Positions 25,275 to 37,099 of a stretch of DNA of 64,000 nt are shown piece after piece. This DNA comes from Paragonimus westermani (taxonomy: Eukaryota > Platyhelminthes > Trematoda > Plagiorchiida > Troglotrematidae). The position numbers were made by a program, and so were the translations under genes. The notes under the pieces were generated by a model. It ran no database searches. It was not told the DNA's origin and worked only from the letters and a program-made list of their open reading frames with translations. Location of the stretch: positions 1-64,000 of the forward strand of contig QNGE01000994.1 of NCBI GenBank assembly GCA_008508345.1, given 5' to 3'. Each line of letters opens with the position of its first letter. Positions within the stretch are counted from its first letter, which is position 1.

Positions 25275-25782
25275 TCAACTTATCTGACAATCACGACTAA
25301 ATATTAGTTTCCTAACCTCTCCGTTGCTAACTTGCTGGTGCCCTCCGATGTAAGTGATCGAATATAGATATCGGTGATCAAACAGCCAGAGGTGCTTAAC
25401 TTCTACCCTGAGTGACCAGGTTTTGCTATCGTAAAGTAATACATTCCCCATTGTCGCATTACAAACACGATCCTTAGGCTTCATAGGGGCGTCCCTTCGT
25501 CACCGAAGGTGTCCTAAATTAGCCAAAACTACCACAGTATTAGAGGTGCACGCTCTCATTTCATCCCCGTACACCTCCGTCGTCAATGATGCATCTTCTC
25601 AGATAAAAGCACCCGTCAACACCCTCCACAACTATATTATTTAACGTTAAATCTACGTAATCACAGTAATCATGCAAAATCACTTGGCATTTTGAGGCTA
25701 CTGATCGCTCTCCAAAATGTACGACAGAGTACGAAATAGTTTCTAGCATTTTCTGTGCTGCTTGAAAAATGTCAAACAACAC
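25275..25782 (-). pseudogene. LINE reverse transcriptase C-terminal remnant
   Basis: 25561-25782 reads KMLETISYSVVHFGERSVA, then SKCQVIL and GCFYLRRCIIDDGGVRG. These are the thumb-side words (PSKCKVLL, FxYLGSxI) that follow the YADD motif. 25275-25484 reads KDRVCNATMGNVLLYDSKTW and then FDHRYLYSI and VSNGEVR, the C-terminal block of these proteins. The catalytic YADD itself is not legible in the degraded stretch just above. Confidence 0.75.
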
Positions 25783-26329
25783 CTTTGTGAGTGTGAGCTA
25801 TTGTCAACTGACTTTAACTCGGAGGGATTTCCTTCGTTGTCCCCAGATGTTGAAACAGCTGCAACCAGGTCTTTGTTAACGCCTCTCAATCTTCTTTGGA
25901 AAGTGCCAGTGCCAGACCATCCGGGCAAGCAGTTCTTTTTTTGTTTAACAGCAGAAATACAGTTGCGGGCTTCTTTTTTGTGGATGGTGCCAAATCTACC
26001 GACCACGATACCATATTACAAGTTTGTGGCTGGAACACAAAAGCCGATTCCAGTTCCTTACATTTTCCCATTAGTCAAGCCACAGGGAAAGCGATTGGAC
26101 TGCGCTTCAGTTTCCCACGGATCTCTCTTAGACTAGTATGAACTGCCAGAGGAGTGCTCCGTCTGGCGTCTTGCAACTCCTGAGATTTCTTCGAGATCTA
26201 ATGTTTGCCCAACTCACGAACTATCGTGCCGTGTGCCACAGTACCTGTTTCTTAAATGGCCTGCGAGGGTGGGATCAAACAACTACAAGGATCTTTCGGG
26301 TGGAAGCTGTTAAGCTTCCATTCTAAGCT

Positions 26330-26900
26330 AGTTTGGTAATTGTCTTACCGACGGCATAACAACCTTCTCAACAACCAGCGGTTGCCGTCGGTAGGGTCGT
26401 TGTCCAGCAAAGGTAGGAACAAAACGGCAATGACGCACATGACGTCTAAAATTAGTGTTGCTCAAAGCTGGCCTGGGTATCAGTGCACAGTTGCAACAGT
26501 CACCCAACATTATCCCACCGGTGTGGTCCTATTCCAAATCTGCCACCTAAACGAGACTGATCCTCACTAGGGCGGTCCATTTGGGCGTTCATTTTTCAGG
26601 CCACATTGAACATATCAGCACCATGTATCTTCCGAAGGAAAGCGTCATTACAGTCAGTCGGGGCATAAGCGGACATGAAAAAATGTTTTTGAAAGTTTCG
26701 CGTCTACAACTGAACTTAGTGAAGCCAGTCAAGCGGACGGCACAAATGCTTCTGATGAAAGGAACCCAATCAACCAGTGCGGCTGAGGACCTCGTGCCAA
26801 AGACTATACCTATTCCAGCATGACCGGTAACTGCGGCCATGGAATTACTTAAAGTGTATAATCAGTATCGGGAAGACAGTGCGAGTGCTGTTAGTCCCAT
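26330..26900 (-). pseudogene. LINE endonuclease remnant
   Basis: From high to low coordinate the minus strand gives GHAGIGIVFGTRSSAALVDW and CAVRLTGFTKFSCRRE. After a shift it gives MSAYAPTDCNDAF, the AYAPT block near the centre of LINE endonucleases. Further on, TNFRRHVRHC at about 26460 matches the STNFRHKRRH block that precedes the catalytic DH. In intact members this domain nicks target DNA. Several frame changes and a TGA at about 26597 break it. Confidence 0.75.
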
Positions 26901-27239
26901 ACGTTTACCAACTGCCTGGATACTAGCAACATTTAACCAGTCGAACGTTCATGCAAGTGCGGCCTGTTACGTATCAGTTTTATAGTGCTGACGTTGAACA
27001 CACTTACACTACTTCGCACTTCACAGATGAATAGGAACTAAAGTAGGATGATAGGCTAGGGGATTACTGGCAAAGCGTTACTATGATTAGCTATATCTCC
27101 TATGAGACCTGCAGAGTAATCACCAGAAGTGGGGGGTTAGGAGGGGTTTGATAGTTAATTTTGGAAAGACAGCGGGACAGGAGTCGGCAATGGAATATTT
27201 TTGCCTGCACACTCTATTGTATGCAACAAATAGGATGAC

Positions 27240-29433
27240 CTGATTTATACTGCGAAACGGTTGATGCAATTATCAGCCAAACAGTTTCTGCATAAAGTTG
27301 GCGGTTCACAAGGGTTTTATCGAAGCCTCCGAAAAATTTACGTAACCTATGAGGATTTGTATCTGGCCATTCTTTTATGTCAGTTTGGTACTTCGCTAGG
27401 TTCAAAGCGTACGACGAAGAGATTTGAGGAATCCAAATTCAGACAAACTCGTAACCATCGTTTATCCACATATGCCTTTAAAGTAAACGTGCTTAATTGC
27501 CTGTTGGATTCGCACAGTCGGCTTCAGTCCAAGGTCAGTTCGGTATACGCGATGAAAGAAATGATGAACCATCTTTTTCTAGTCGAGTTGAATGCAGTCA
27601 AAGAGTCCAGTTAGTATCAGTTGATTGTTGAGCACGTTCCACAAAGCGAAAGTGAGGTGTTACCTGTGTATATTGATCTCAACCTATCAGACAGGTCTGA
27701 AGAATCGTCTGTACTATTCGATCTGACTGACTTGTCGGTTAGTACAAATCTGGAAGACTTGGACGACTCAGCTTTGCACAAACCAACCGAGAGGCTCAAC
27801 GAATCGTTCACAAAATCTGGGGCCGAAAGTGCATTCGAGGACTAGGGACGATGGGCGTTGGATCGTACTGATGCACAGTCAGTAGAAGCAGTTGCAGCAA
27901 GCGAACGATTTACAAGATCATATACTAAATCGTGCAAAGGTTTCCGCTCATTTGCACAGAGAAACACGAGATCTTGAAATGGTTAGTTCAAAAATACCGT
28001 GAAAAATCCTATCCAGCTTCACTTGCCTTCGACCCGACCGTCGGTCGTTTTCGTTGATGTGTGCAAACCCACTCAAACAGATTCAGTGTGTCGTAAGAGT
28101 GACCAGTCGAGCAACCAGAAAACGAAACGAACAATATCCAGTGGTTTACATAAGTACCATCTAAGCCACATGGGGCGACATTCATCCTCTCTAGTACCAG
28201 ATTGGAAATACACAGTCCCAACACCAATCCCACTGCGAACCATACTGGAAACCCGGGCGATAAACTGTAAATTCCCAAAATCAAAACTAAACATCAGACT
28301 TGCAGACAATACAGCGAGGAATGTTATGAAATTTGCAACTCGCAGACAACCCCTCGTGGTAAGGGTTCTTCAAAAAGGTTACTTAGATTTTCTAACAAAC
28401 TCTGAAAAAACATTGAAAAAACCTCCAAAGTCATGTCTGTTCGATTACAATCTGTCAAAGAAGCTAATCGTTTCCTGTTGCCAGCTATTGCGCCTACTAA
28501 ACCGCAAACAGAAAGGAGTCCCGCTGTCGTGAACGAATCCGAACTGTCTATCTCACCTTCACGATTTAGTCGAGCGCTTGAAGCACCCAGGTCTGATATG
28601 TTATTGGACGATGCTAATATTCCGGAACAGTACCCAAAAAAACAAGCTGCGATGAGCTCATTATCCAACTCAAGTAAACCCAATCCATGTTCTAATGCTG
28701 CTCTCTCGATAAACTGAATCACAGTATCATTAACGTGGACTGTTGGAAGCCTACTCAATTTGTGAAAATCAGCCCAAATTTGCCACGGAAATCAAACCTC
28801 AAAGAGTGACGCGGATTACGGGAACAGTTGTATCTCTTTCTAGTTCCACGATTAACTCCCAAACTTTCTAGTCTTTTTTTGCATGCGGTAAATCAAGAAG
28901 TACAGTCAGCTGATCCTTTAGTTTGTGAATATTTTGCGCAAGTTCTTGAACGCATCATACCGAAACACTGCTGGATAGCTGAGCGTAGCTCCAGCAAAGT
29001 AATACAAGCTTTGGAAAGATTGGACGCAGATCTGCCGATTTATCATAATTCTTCAGGTCACACAATCCGACTGAAAGTCATGTCCATCTTGGCAGATTCC
29101 GCACACAATCGTTTGCTCCGGAAACGATCAAAACGTAGCGCTGTAATGCAAGGAAATTGGCTCGATCAGCTACACCGTACGTTGGCGAGTGACACACCCA
29201 CTTGTCGCACAGAAGCAGCGGTAGCTTCGGCCAAATTGGCTGCGGAACCACGACTTATGCAACAACCCTCACCTCAGCAAAAACTCAGTGTGACACCTAA
29301 TATCTTGGACTCTCTCTTGCTTGCTGCTGACTGCCACTCTCGTAGCTGGCCAGAATGCTATAAGGCCATGGCATATTTCCTACAGCACAATCAATGCCAA
29401 CTGGTGTGGTGTAGACTGATCGATGTAGACTGA
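27240..29433 (+). pseudogene. Unidentified intronless pseudogene, three frames
   Basis: Coding-looking sequence runs for 2.2 kb without a plausible intron. One frame covers 27261-28532 and has only a few stops (27612, 27843, 27975, 27984). A shift at about 28430 leads to a second frame (to 28717), and a third covers 28828-29433. Legible words include KESKFRQ-like basic runs, PVYIDLNLSDRSEESS, SRFSRALEAPRSDMLLDD and ADPLVCEYFAQVLERIIP. I cannot name the parent. A processed (reverse-transcribed) copy of a host mRNA is my preferred reading, since LINE and Penelope enzymes are at hand. A broken retroelement gag or a single large decaying exon is possible. The minus strand also has a 144-codon frame at 28324-28758, which I take as a shadow. 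Confidence 0.45.
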
Positions 29434-32400
29434 GTAATATATGGTCGAGCTGGCTATGTTTTTTGGCTTATATTTGTACGTATTGGCGAATATCAGCGCT
29501 GGAGTCTACAACATTGAATGAAAAACGAAAGGGTCATTTGATCAACACGACTCTGTGCTATCCGCCAACGAAGAGGGCCATGAGTGAAGCTATTGCTGAT
29601 CTGTCAGAATATCACACGATCAGTGTACATTTGTTTTCTATGAGACTAACAGAGTCACAGAGTGATTCACATGGTGCAATCAATTTTTTCGGTATGTAGA
29701 ACAGTCTTATTCTGATCAGCTCAGAACTTTGTCAATTACTACGAGCATGTGCTATGAGGACTGACTGTCCGAAGTGTATACATAAATTTGTACTAATATA
29801 ATATATCACCCAACTGCGAACCGGCTAAGTATCTAGCTCTATTATAAGTCAGGCTGGAGTGTTTTCATCCTGACTGCATTGTTTGACAAGCCACTGACAG
29901 AGTAAGTCTATCAGAGTGCTTTTTTAACTTTCGTCCATTGGCTACCGACTGAAGGTTGCCTCGAAAAGAATAATCACATTCGAGACAAGACCACACCGAG
30001 TGATACTCCGCTAGTACATAATTCAATCAGTAACGCAGGCAACAGGAGGAAACCTAATTGTTTGGTGTCGAGGTGAACAGCGGTGTGCAGCGACGTTCAG
30101 CTGATAAAAGAGGAACTGAAAAGTGAACTAATAAATTTCCATTCTACCAGAACGTAATACGCCGACGGTCTAATGTTAGTTCCAGTGGAGACACAGAACT
30201 TATTCATTCTAGATAACGGGATGGTGGCCGCAAGATCAATTAAGCGCGTGTGCACTTGCACCGTATAGAACATTTTTGATCGCACAAAAGGTGAGCCATG
30301 GTCCATCGGTTGGCGGAATATCAACAGAGTATGCATAGCTGTTCACAAGCTTCCGGAGACTGGGACAATGGCCACAAACCAGCAGACAACTTGATCTTTG
30401 TGTTGGTTTGTTCAGTCAATCGACCAGCTGAGAATGATCACACGGCTAGCACAGCACAAACCAGTATGGTCAGTTGTGTTGCTTTACAGAATAACTGACA
30501 TTCTTTGAAGGCTCCTGGAACGTTCAACCCAATCATCTTAAGTTGTACTGAATTAATGTAACCACGGAAAAGAGAGCCGTTTCATGGCCATAACCAGTGA
30601 GATCAGATCGTGCCCTAATGCCTTCTAACAGACCCATCTGCAACTGCTTACGGTGGGATGAGAGTGGCTGAAGTGCTACAAGCAGTCACCGCATTTTCAG
30701 TGAACCCAGGTTCAGGACTTATTATGCCAACATTATTTCTGACCAGTTGCTCAACCACTCGACTATCTTATGTTCAGTCGACAAGTGAATAGAGGTGTTA
30801 AGGCTTGCTGAAGCCGTTATGTTCGATACTCTAGAAATCAACTCTTACATTGGAAAAGTATCTCTTTTTGACTTTGAGGCCGCTTCAGTGCTATTCGACA
30901 TTTTCTGTGCATAACCACCAACTCAGAGCTTGATACACAGATTTATTAGTTTGCCAAAGTAGCCGACGTTGAGAAGCTGTAATAATCGGTGGATCATTAT
31001 CGTACCTTCTACCGAACGGCTTGTTCGAACCATTCATTGTACAGAGATCGTACTTTATTTTGCGCGATGAACTGATTTTGCATCTTACTGTTCCAGTTAC
31101 TAAAAGTCATCGCTGAACTTCTGAAAATCTATAGAAATAAACTATATGTTTGAGATCACAATGACGCAAGACTGACAGTTTGAGCCACAACTTCTAAAAC
31201 TACTTTTTGTGGAATGTAACATCAACTCTGTAAATCAAATTGCAGACTCTGTTCCACATTTGAAGCAGCATTTTGTCTAGATGCTGAACAGTAGGGATGT
31301 TTAGAACAGCAGGAAATCTATATGCGAATACGACGTTTGCTGAACATTTCATCCATACTGTCCAGCCAATACCAACTCCAGCTATATTCATTTGAGGTTA
31401 TAAGATGGATTAGCCATAACCGAATTGTGTACATTTGGTAGGCTATTCCCTGGAATACATCATTAACCGAGCAAAGTGATCGGCCGATCACTGAACAAAA
31501 GCCTTGATGGTATACATTTCAGGCATTTGGAGAACGTCTGATCATTTAAGAAACGTTTCGAACCTTTTGCCTTTCATTTCCGAATTAATTTCCAACTATA
31601 TATACGTATTGACACAATCTGTTTTTATATATAATATAGTATACGTGATTATATTTATTTGTAGTTATTCCAATGTCCTTATGAACACCGAATAGAACCA
31701 ACCACAGGTGGAGATGTTGCCACTATTTTCCCACGGTTGGTAAACAAGTAACTAGCATTAAGATTTACGCATTTGAAAGCGCGGTTCTACGGTCAGCACA
31801 TGTTCACTGATCAAGCTGGAGTGCAAATTCGTGACTCTTCTTAGTGTACCAAATACATGCAACAAGGAATGATGGGAGCAAGATAAAATTAACTCAATCA
31901 GTTGCAACTGAAAATATACATTCTGGAAGCCGTATGGATTGCTGTGATCCAATAAAATGCTACTGATGATCTCTAACTCTCTGTGGTATCAAATTAACAC
32001 ATAGTGTTTGTAAATCAGTCGGCAGCTGTATAAAAGTTCAACTTCGAATCGCTAATAGCAGAAACGCCTATAGGTAGCACGGTTCATGTGTGACACCTCT
32101 CCGTGCTTACTTCAGGGGTATAAATTTCCCGGTTGTCCTAGTATTGAACAGACTCTATTCTGTGAATGTGTAATTCTTGAATTTACGGAGATGCAACAAA
32201 TTCACGAATGGTCATCATGTTTTCATACATTTTACTTGGATTCAAACCAAACAGATTGCTGCTTGCTCGGCAGTTGTTGGTGATCTTATTAGTACAAGTA
32301 CTAATATGTATAAATAAATACATACAACACAAATTGTAGCACATAGTAATGGCATTATGTTGAAAATTAATTTGAAAGGGCAGAGTCGAAAAAATTCTTA

Positions 32401-32439
32401 GATAAGCAAAGGTTTCCAGAAAAGACTACCATGTACATA
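29434..32439. other. Gene-poor sequence
   Basis: A 78-codon frame at 29463-29696 may be a further piece of the pseudogene ending at 29433. Otherwise only short, unmarked frames are seen, with no repeat structure. Confidence 0.45.
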
Positions 32440-32590
32440 ACTATTGCTCATAAATAGTGTGCAGACTTGAAAGTTTTGGCGAAGAGCCAGCTGCGAAGAA
32501 TCTGCACTTCGAATGGATTCGAGCTAATGACAGAAACGATGTGCCCACAATCGGCAAGTGCTCTGCGATCTGAGCTCCTAAGCACAGTCG
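32440..32590 (-). repeat. tRNA-like SINE fragment
   Basis: On the minus strand, TAGGAGCTCAGATCGCAGAGC near 32575 forms a perfect four-pair D-arm (GCTC/GAGC). TGCC-GATTGTG-GGCA follows as an anticodon arm with a seven-base loop, and GCTCGAATCC resembles a B box. The acceptor stem is lost, so it is not a working tRNA gene. The sequence after it (AGCTGGCTCTTCGCC, AAACTTTC) resembles the tail of the SINE-like copies at 3.2 and 61.4 kb. No hammerhead core remains. Confidence 0.45.
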
Positions 32591-34413
32591 AAAGCTCAGA
32601 AACCTCATATTTGCACTGAGTCACCCACCCAAATTACTGTCAAGTTCGGTTGGTTGAGCAACTGCCACGCCTGAGCACGTCGATTCAGTCGTCGTTTCGA
32701 GCCCAGCCGAAATTCAAAATTGTACAACCTAGGTCCTCTCTAGAAAAAATACGTATACATAATACAGAAAGAAATATAATGCCTAGCAATACTTTTGCAA
32801 ACATTGTGCAAAATGAGTGCACAATTAGTAATGGGGTAAGAAATTTCACAGGTTTATTTGGTTCACGGTATTACCAATTTTCTGTGATAAACTAATGGAA
32901 AGAAAGTATCCTGACATCGGGCTCAGGAAATTTCGGAGGGCTAGAACACTTCATCAGGTACAACCAGCTCTTCTTGTTGGCCTTCGTATCGGGATCTAAT
33001 ACATTGCCTTGACCACAGAACCTTGTTCTAGACCGTTCCGTTGCGGCCTTCTGTGCGCCTGCGAAATTCTGTCTGTGGAAATTACGCATAGTCTTTTGTT
33101 GGTCTAGCAAGAACTCATTTCCACTCAGTCAGCTGACTTAAAGATAACATGAGAAATTCTGTCGATCGGAAATTACATTGAAGTAATACTCAGTCACCGG
33201 TGTTGGGTAGAGCAAGCTGTCGTCCGAGTATCCAACCATTACCTGATTCGATCCCAAAAATATCCATCCAGCTCGACTTGGTGACATTCGGAGAACAAAA
33301 TCTGGTGGTCGCTGGTGTTAGGAGATTGGACTGCAGCGGTATCTTGGTTGGAGAATGCTCATTCAATCGGTGTCCGCACACACGCTGCTGCAGACGGAAT
33401 TACGGTCAAATCAGCTACAACCAATCATAAACGGCGATCAGCTACTGTTCAGTGCTAGGTTCGATAAACATATCAACAAACTGGTCAATCAAAAGGTAAG
33501 AATGCCTGTCGCTTCAGAGCAATCGTAAATACTGTTGATCATCTACAAAAGGGAAATGTTATTTTTCCAAAAAATTGACAATTCTTAGCGCCGCACAAAC
33601 TTCTGTACAGATTTTTCTCGACTTGGTAGCCCGGCTCCTCATACATGGAATTGCGGATAATTGATCGATAACACAAGTTCGACTTGTTATGAAATGATAT
33701 ACCAAGGGGGAGTTAAATAGAAGCCGCTTCTAAACTCCATGCTAACATGATCAGCGATTACATGATCATGAATGTGGTGAACGGCGAATTGATTAAATTA
33801 ATCGAAATTGCAGGAACCCTAATCAGTTGGCCAATCCAGATAACGCTGTCAATTGAAAGAATGAAGAGGAGATAATCAAAGCACACCAGTCAGAAAAATC
33901 ATACTTCCAAATTGACAGGATATTCTGAGATGGCATCAATTGCCTATACAGTTCTGCAAAAGAGTGTAAATCGTCTTATAATGTAGTCATCGTTCTTTTT
34001 TCAGGGCGAGTTGATATTTACTCCATGGTTCATTTCTCGTTACATCCGTGTGGATTATTCAAGATCATTGTCCAGAGTTAGTGGACATGGTGGACCAATG
34101 TGGAAAAGGACTGTGCTGGGAATCAAGGTCATTCAACAATGGTCACCTTGTATAACGGTTCCTGAAAGCGAGTACACGTACAAATCGAGGGTAAGGGTCA
34201 CGGTCTATTCGGTGCTGGGTTTCTACTCGTTAGCCGATCATGAATGACCCTGGATACTCGTCTGTGCACTGGTTCACAATGTTCGCTCGTTGTTTCTGTG
34301 TCCTGAGCATTGGGAAGTGTTCTATCCGCCTATTGTTTAAGTGTGTACACTCGCACTTTCTGCATGTTGGAACGCCGATATTATGATCAATAATACAATA
34401 TTTCATCAGAAAA
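32591..34413. other. Sequence with short opposed open frames, no supported gene
   Basis: Frames at 32892-33110 (minus) and 33200-33430 (plus) read like repeat-derived peptides, for example SIQLDLVTFGEQNLVV, but I cannot name an element. The rest shows nothing. Confidence 0.35.
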
Positions 34414-34466
34414 ATGGTGTAGCGAACAAGCTCGTTTTCGGTTATTCATCATCAGGCCAAATACAT
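34414..34466 (-). ncRNA. Hammerhead ribozyme motif, second Penelope copy
   Basis: On the minus strand CTGATGA (34455-34449), GAAA and AACGAGCTTGTT-C are identical to the first copy. Stem I keeps pairing: TAGC became TGGC, still pairing with GCTA through a G-U pair. The nine bases of stem II differ (TGAATAACC against TGAATCACT) and again pair poorly. Confidence 0.65.
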
Positions 34467-34586
34467 AACATTTATATGAAACAGAGTTGTCACGGCAAAA
34501 CGAACAAAACAAATGGCAAGTTCAAGTGAGGTCAGACACGTCATAGGCACACACGGAGACGACGTTTTGTTACGATTATGTCACCA

Positions 34587-35090
34587 TTATGACGTAACTG
34601 GAATCATGGTGTTTTGATCAGTCGTGATGTGGATGTTTGGCCATGGAAACTTCAACTCCTGAACAAAGCGCTTTTGTGCGCACAAAGGTGGATTATTCAA
34701 TCGAATTCCGATCGCTTCAGCCGTGGCCAAAATTCGGTATCTAACAGCTTTTGAGTGAATGCCTTTGACTCGATAAATCAGGCGAAACGAGAATGCCAGG
34801 TTGCCAGTATGATTGGTATCAACGAAGTGTGCAACAATTGCGCTGGTAATCGTCTTGGTGTCTCCGCTATTGATCCAGGCTGGATGATGCTCACGGATAC
34901 GTTCGGATAAGCGCCTGGTCGTGCGACCCACGTAACTAGTTCCACAGGAACAAGTAAATGAGTATACACAAAAGGAAGTCGCAGAAGCGGGCACTTTATC
35001 CTTTAACCGTAAACACAGGGCTGGATTAGAGGTGACACAAACACCTAGGTTGGCAGCATAGAATGTTCTATTGATAGCAGTATTAAGCAT
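34587..35090 (-). pseudogene. Penelope-like GIY-YIG endonuclease, 5'-truncated
   Basis: 167 open codons corresponding to about residues 557-710 of the 723-codon copy. The GIY-YIG block is complete: VYSFTCSCGTSYVGRT, RRLSERIREHHPAW and the late ATAEAIGIRLNNPPL. No reverse transcriptase domain remains, so it is a dead copy although its frame is open. The substitutions relative to the long copy are scattered, so the two are separate insertions. Confidence 0.88.
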
Positions 35091-35092
35091 GA

Positions 35093-36330
35093 TTCATATT
35101 GTTCTTAAAAGAGTCAGTTTCCGTTGAAGTAGTGATAGAAATTTCACGATGAAACCTGCTGACTGTATAGCGTTCGAACCTTCTCCTATGTCCCGGAACA
35201 CGAAACCAACCATTGTTTGGCTCCACGTAAACTACTAGTAAAAATTCAAAGAATCCTGCACGAAAAAATCTTTAGACAATAGAAGATCGTTCTTAAACCT
35301 CTCAAAATTCGGGGCTGACTTTATACAATCATTTCAACACCGATTCTACAGTTCAGTTAAGTAAAGTTTCCAGTGATCAGTGTGGACGCTGTTATAGGTT
35401 ACCATCAAGTGTACTTACGATGGGTTGCCAATGGAAACAAACTAACAAAAAAGTGTCGTTCAGTAAACCAAATCCGGATTGATTAAGGTGAGCTTTCAAA
35501 CCAGAGATTTTGATTCAGTTCTCTCTTTCGCGTTAAACTCATATCAAGAGACACTGCAGATCCCTGCGGTGAAGATGGAATATTGTAAAGTACTGTACTA
35601 TTAGGACTTCCGATAGCGTTGCTTGAACACAGCATGTATCAACTGAACTAAGATGGTTATAATTTCTCACGTCGACTCGCTCAGGTGGCCTGAACCACTC
35701 TGTCCCCCACCTATCCTACTATGGTCTATTAGTGACAGTAATGACTGGCAGTTTTTATGACTTTATTTCGAGGTCTAGCAGTTTCTAGCTCCTCTCTTCG
35801 TCTTCTCCCATCCTCACAAACCATGGTCGTCCCAATGACGTCCCAACAACACGCCGGAGCGCACACCCATGGTCACACTGTCTATCCATGAAAAAAAATA
35901 CAATTTTTAGAAGTCATGTGACTGGATCTTACCCTAAAACTGTAACAGAGGTACAATACATCTCAGAAGTAGGAACCCGGCAACAAAATCCGGAGATAGA
36001 ACCAACAGTCATGGTACAGGCTTGTGTGACATGTTTGAGTAATCGGTACATTCCATTCGCATCGCAGCCAAGACCAACGAACTGGCCCGCTAATCGACGT
36101 AGATGGGTGAATGGACACAACAAATCGGTGAAACCACAGCAAGATTAGAGGACTGTGCGTAAGATGGAAGAGAACGCGCATTTCTAGCCGAATCACTCGG
36201 CCCAATCGTCAGTGTTTTGGCCACCGCGGTCCACGATCGATAACACCTGGTTGCTCACTCACACGTTTCAATGCTTGAGGGATACGGCCAGACTGGGAAA
36301 CAGCATGCGTCAGGGAGAACAAATTTAAGA
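35093..36330. other. Flank between Penelope fragment and gypsy element
   Basis: An 86-codon plus frame (35888-36148) faces two minus frames over the same DNA. None has a motif. Nothing else is supported. Confidence 0.45.
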
Positions 36331-36776
36331 AATGAGAATACGGCAATTCCCTAACGAATTATGTTATCACGATTATTCACTCACCAGACGCTAAGTAAGA
36401 AAATGTTGCATTCAGGAAGAAAACAGATTTACAAATCACTAAACGACATATCGGAAACTAACTGTGAAGACTGAACGTGTAAGTGGCTGGTGACGGTTTA
36501 GTATCGACACTTTAATTCCACCGAAGACATGTCGGACTTGTGGGCCCATAGTTGGCTAGTTTGTTCTGTGTTTGTCTGCTGATTTTTCTTATTTTGAGTT
36601 ATGTTGGATCACACTTTCTCAATTCAGTTTGTCGGGCAGTGGCCCCGTACGGCTTGGTCTGGGCAAAACACCATGCTGGAACCAGAACACAGTTCTGAAA
36701 CGGAAGTAGGAGAACGACGCGCTAGTAATCCGACAACTGAATAGCGTATTCAACTAGGTTGTATTTATGTAACCTG
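36331..36776 (+). repeat. Left arm of the long inverted repeat (LTR-like)
   Basis: The arm matches the reverse complement of 40284-40728 almost base for base over its length. I found one mismatch near the outer end (ATGAG against ACGAG) and two near the inner end (TTTATGTAACC against TCTATGTAGCC). No open frame of note lies inside. Confidence 0.9.
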
Positions 36777-37099
36777 CGATCATTACTCTCAACACTGGTT
36801 ACGGCGGTCGACTCTCGGTCTGCCGGAAGAGGACGAGAAAAAGAAAGAATGGCGAGGGGACGATACATCCAGAGCTTGCAACCAGAATTGCAGGGGAAGG
36901 TTCTCATGGTAGAGTGTTGTGGAAACTGACATCGCACGGCTGGCCGGAATTGCGCTGCGCCTACCCGTACAGACGGAAATCGGACGCCTATAAGTTGGTG
37001 AGTCCGAGAAGCAAATTGGACAACTGACAAAACAATAGAAACGTTGAAGACGAATCCAGGACCGAAAAGACTGCAAGTTAAGTGGGTATGCGAGCAGCC

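Larger units (their letters stand above)
24810..26900 (-). mobile_element. Decayed LINE (endonuclease plus reverse transcriptase), minus strand
   Basis: Three blocks occur in LINE order on the minus strand: an exonuclease/phosphatase-type endonuclease (26330-26900), the end of the reverse transcriptase (25275-25782), and a 3' part (24810-25270). The 3' part shares GTAAACAAATAACCGAG and flanking matches with 62500-62760. Only about 0.5 kb separates endonuclease and RT end, so most of the RT core is deleted. The protein words are those of the endonuclease-reverse transcriptases common in fluke genomes. Frames are shifted and stopped, so it is dead. Confidence 0.75.
34414..35092 (-). mobile_element. 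5'-truncated Penelope-like element copy
   Basis: This copy keeps only the last part of the ORF (34587-35090) and the downstream ribozyme-bearing block (34414-34466). It matches the fuller copy at 21.4-23.8 kb in the same order. It breaks off abruptly at about 35092, within what would be residue 557 of the full protein. Loss of the 5' side is the usual result of incomplete target-primed reverse transcription. Confidence 0.85.

Noticed and set aside
28324..28758. 144-codon minus-strand frame
   Set aside because: It overlaps the longer plus-strand pseudogene run, has no motif and no splice context. Probably a shadow.
32510..32585. Functional tRNA gene
   Set aside because: The D-arm and anticodon arm look right but the T-arm is imperfect and no acceptor stem forms. 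Kept only as a tRNA-like repeat.
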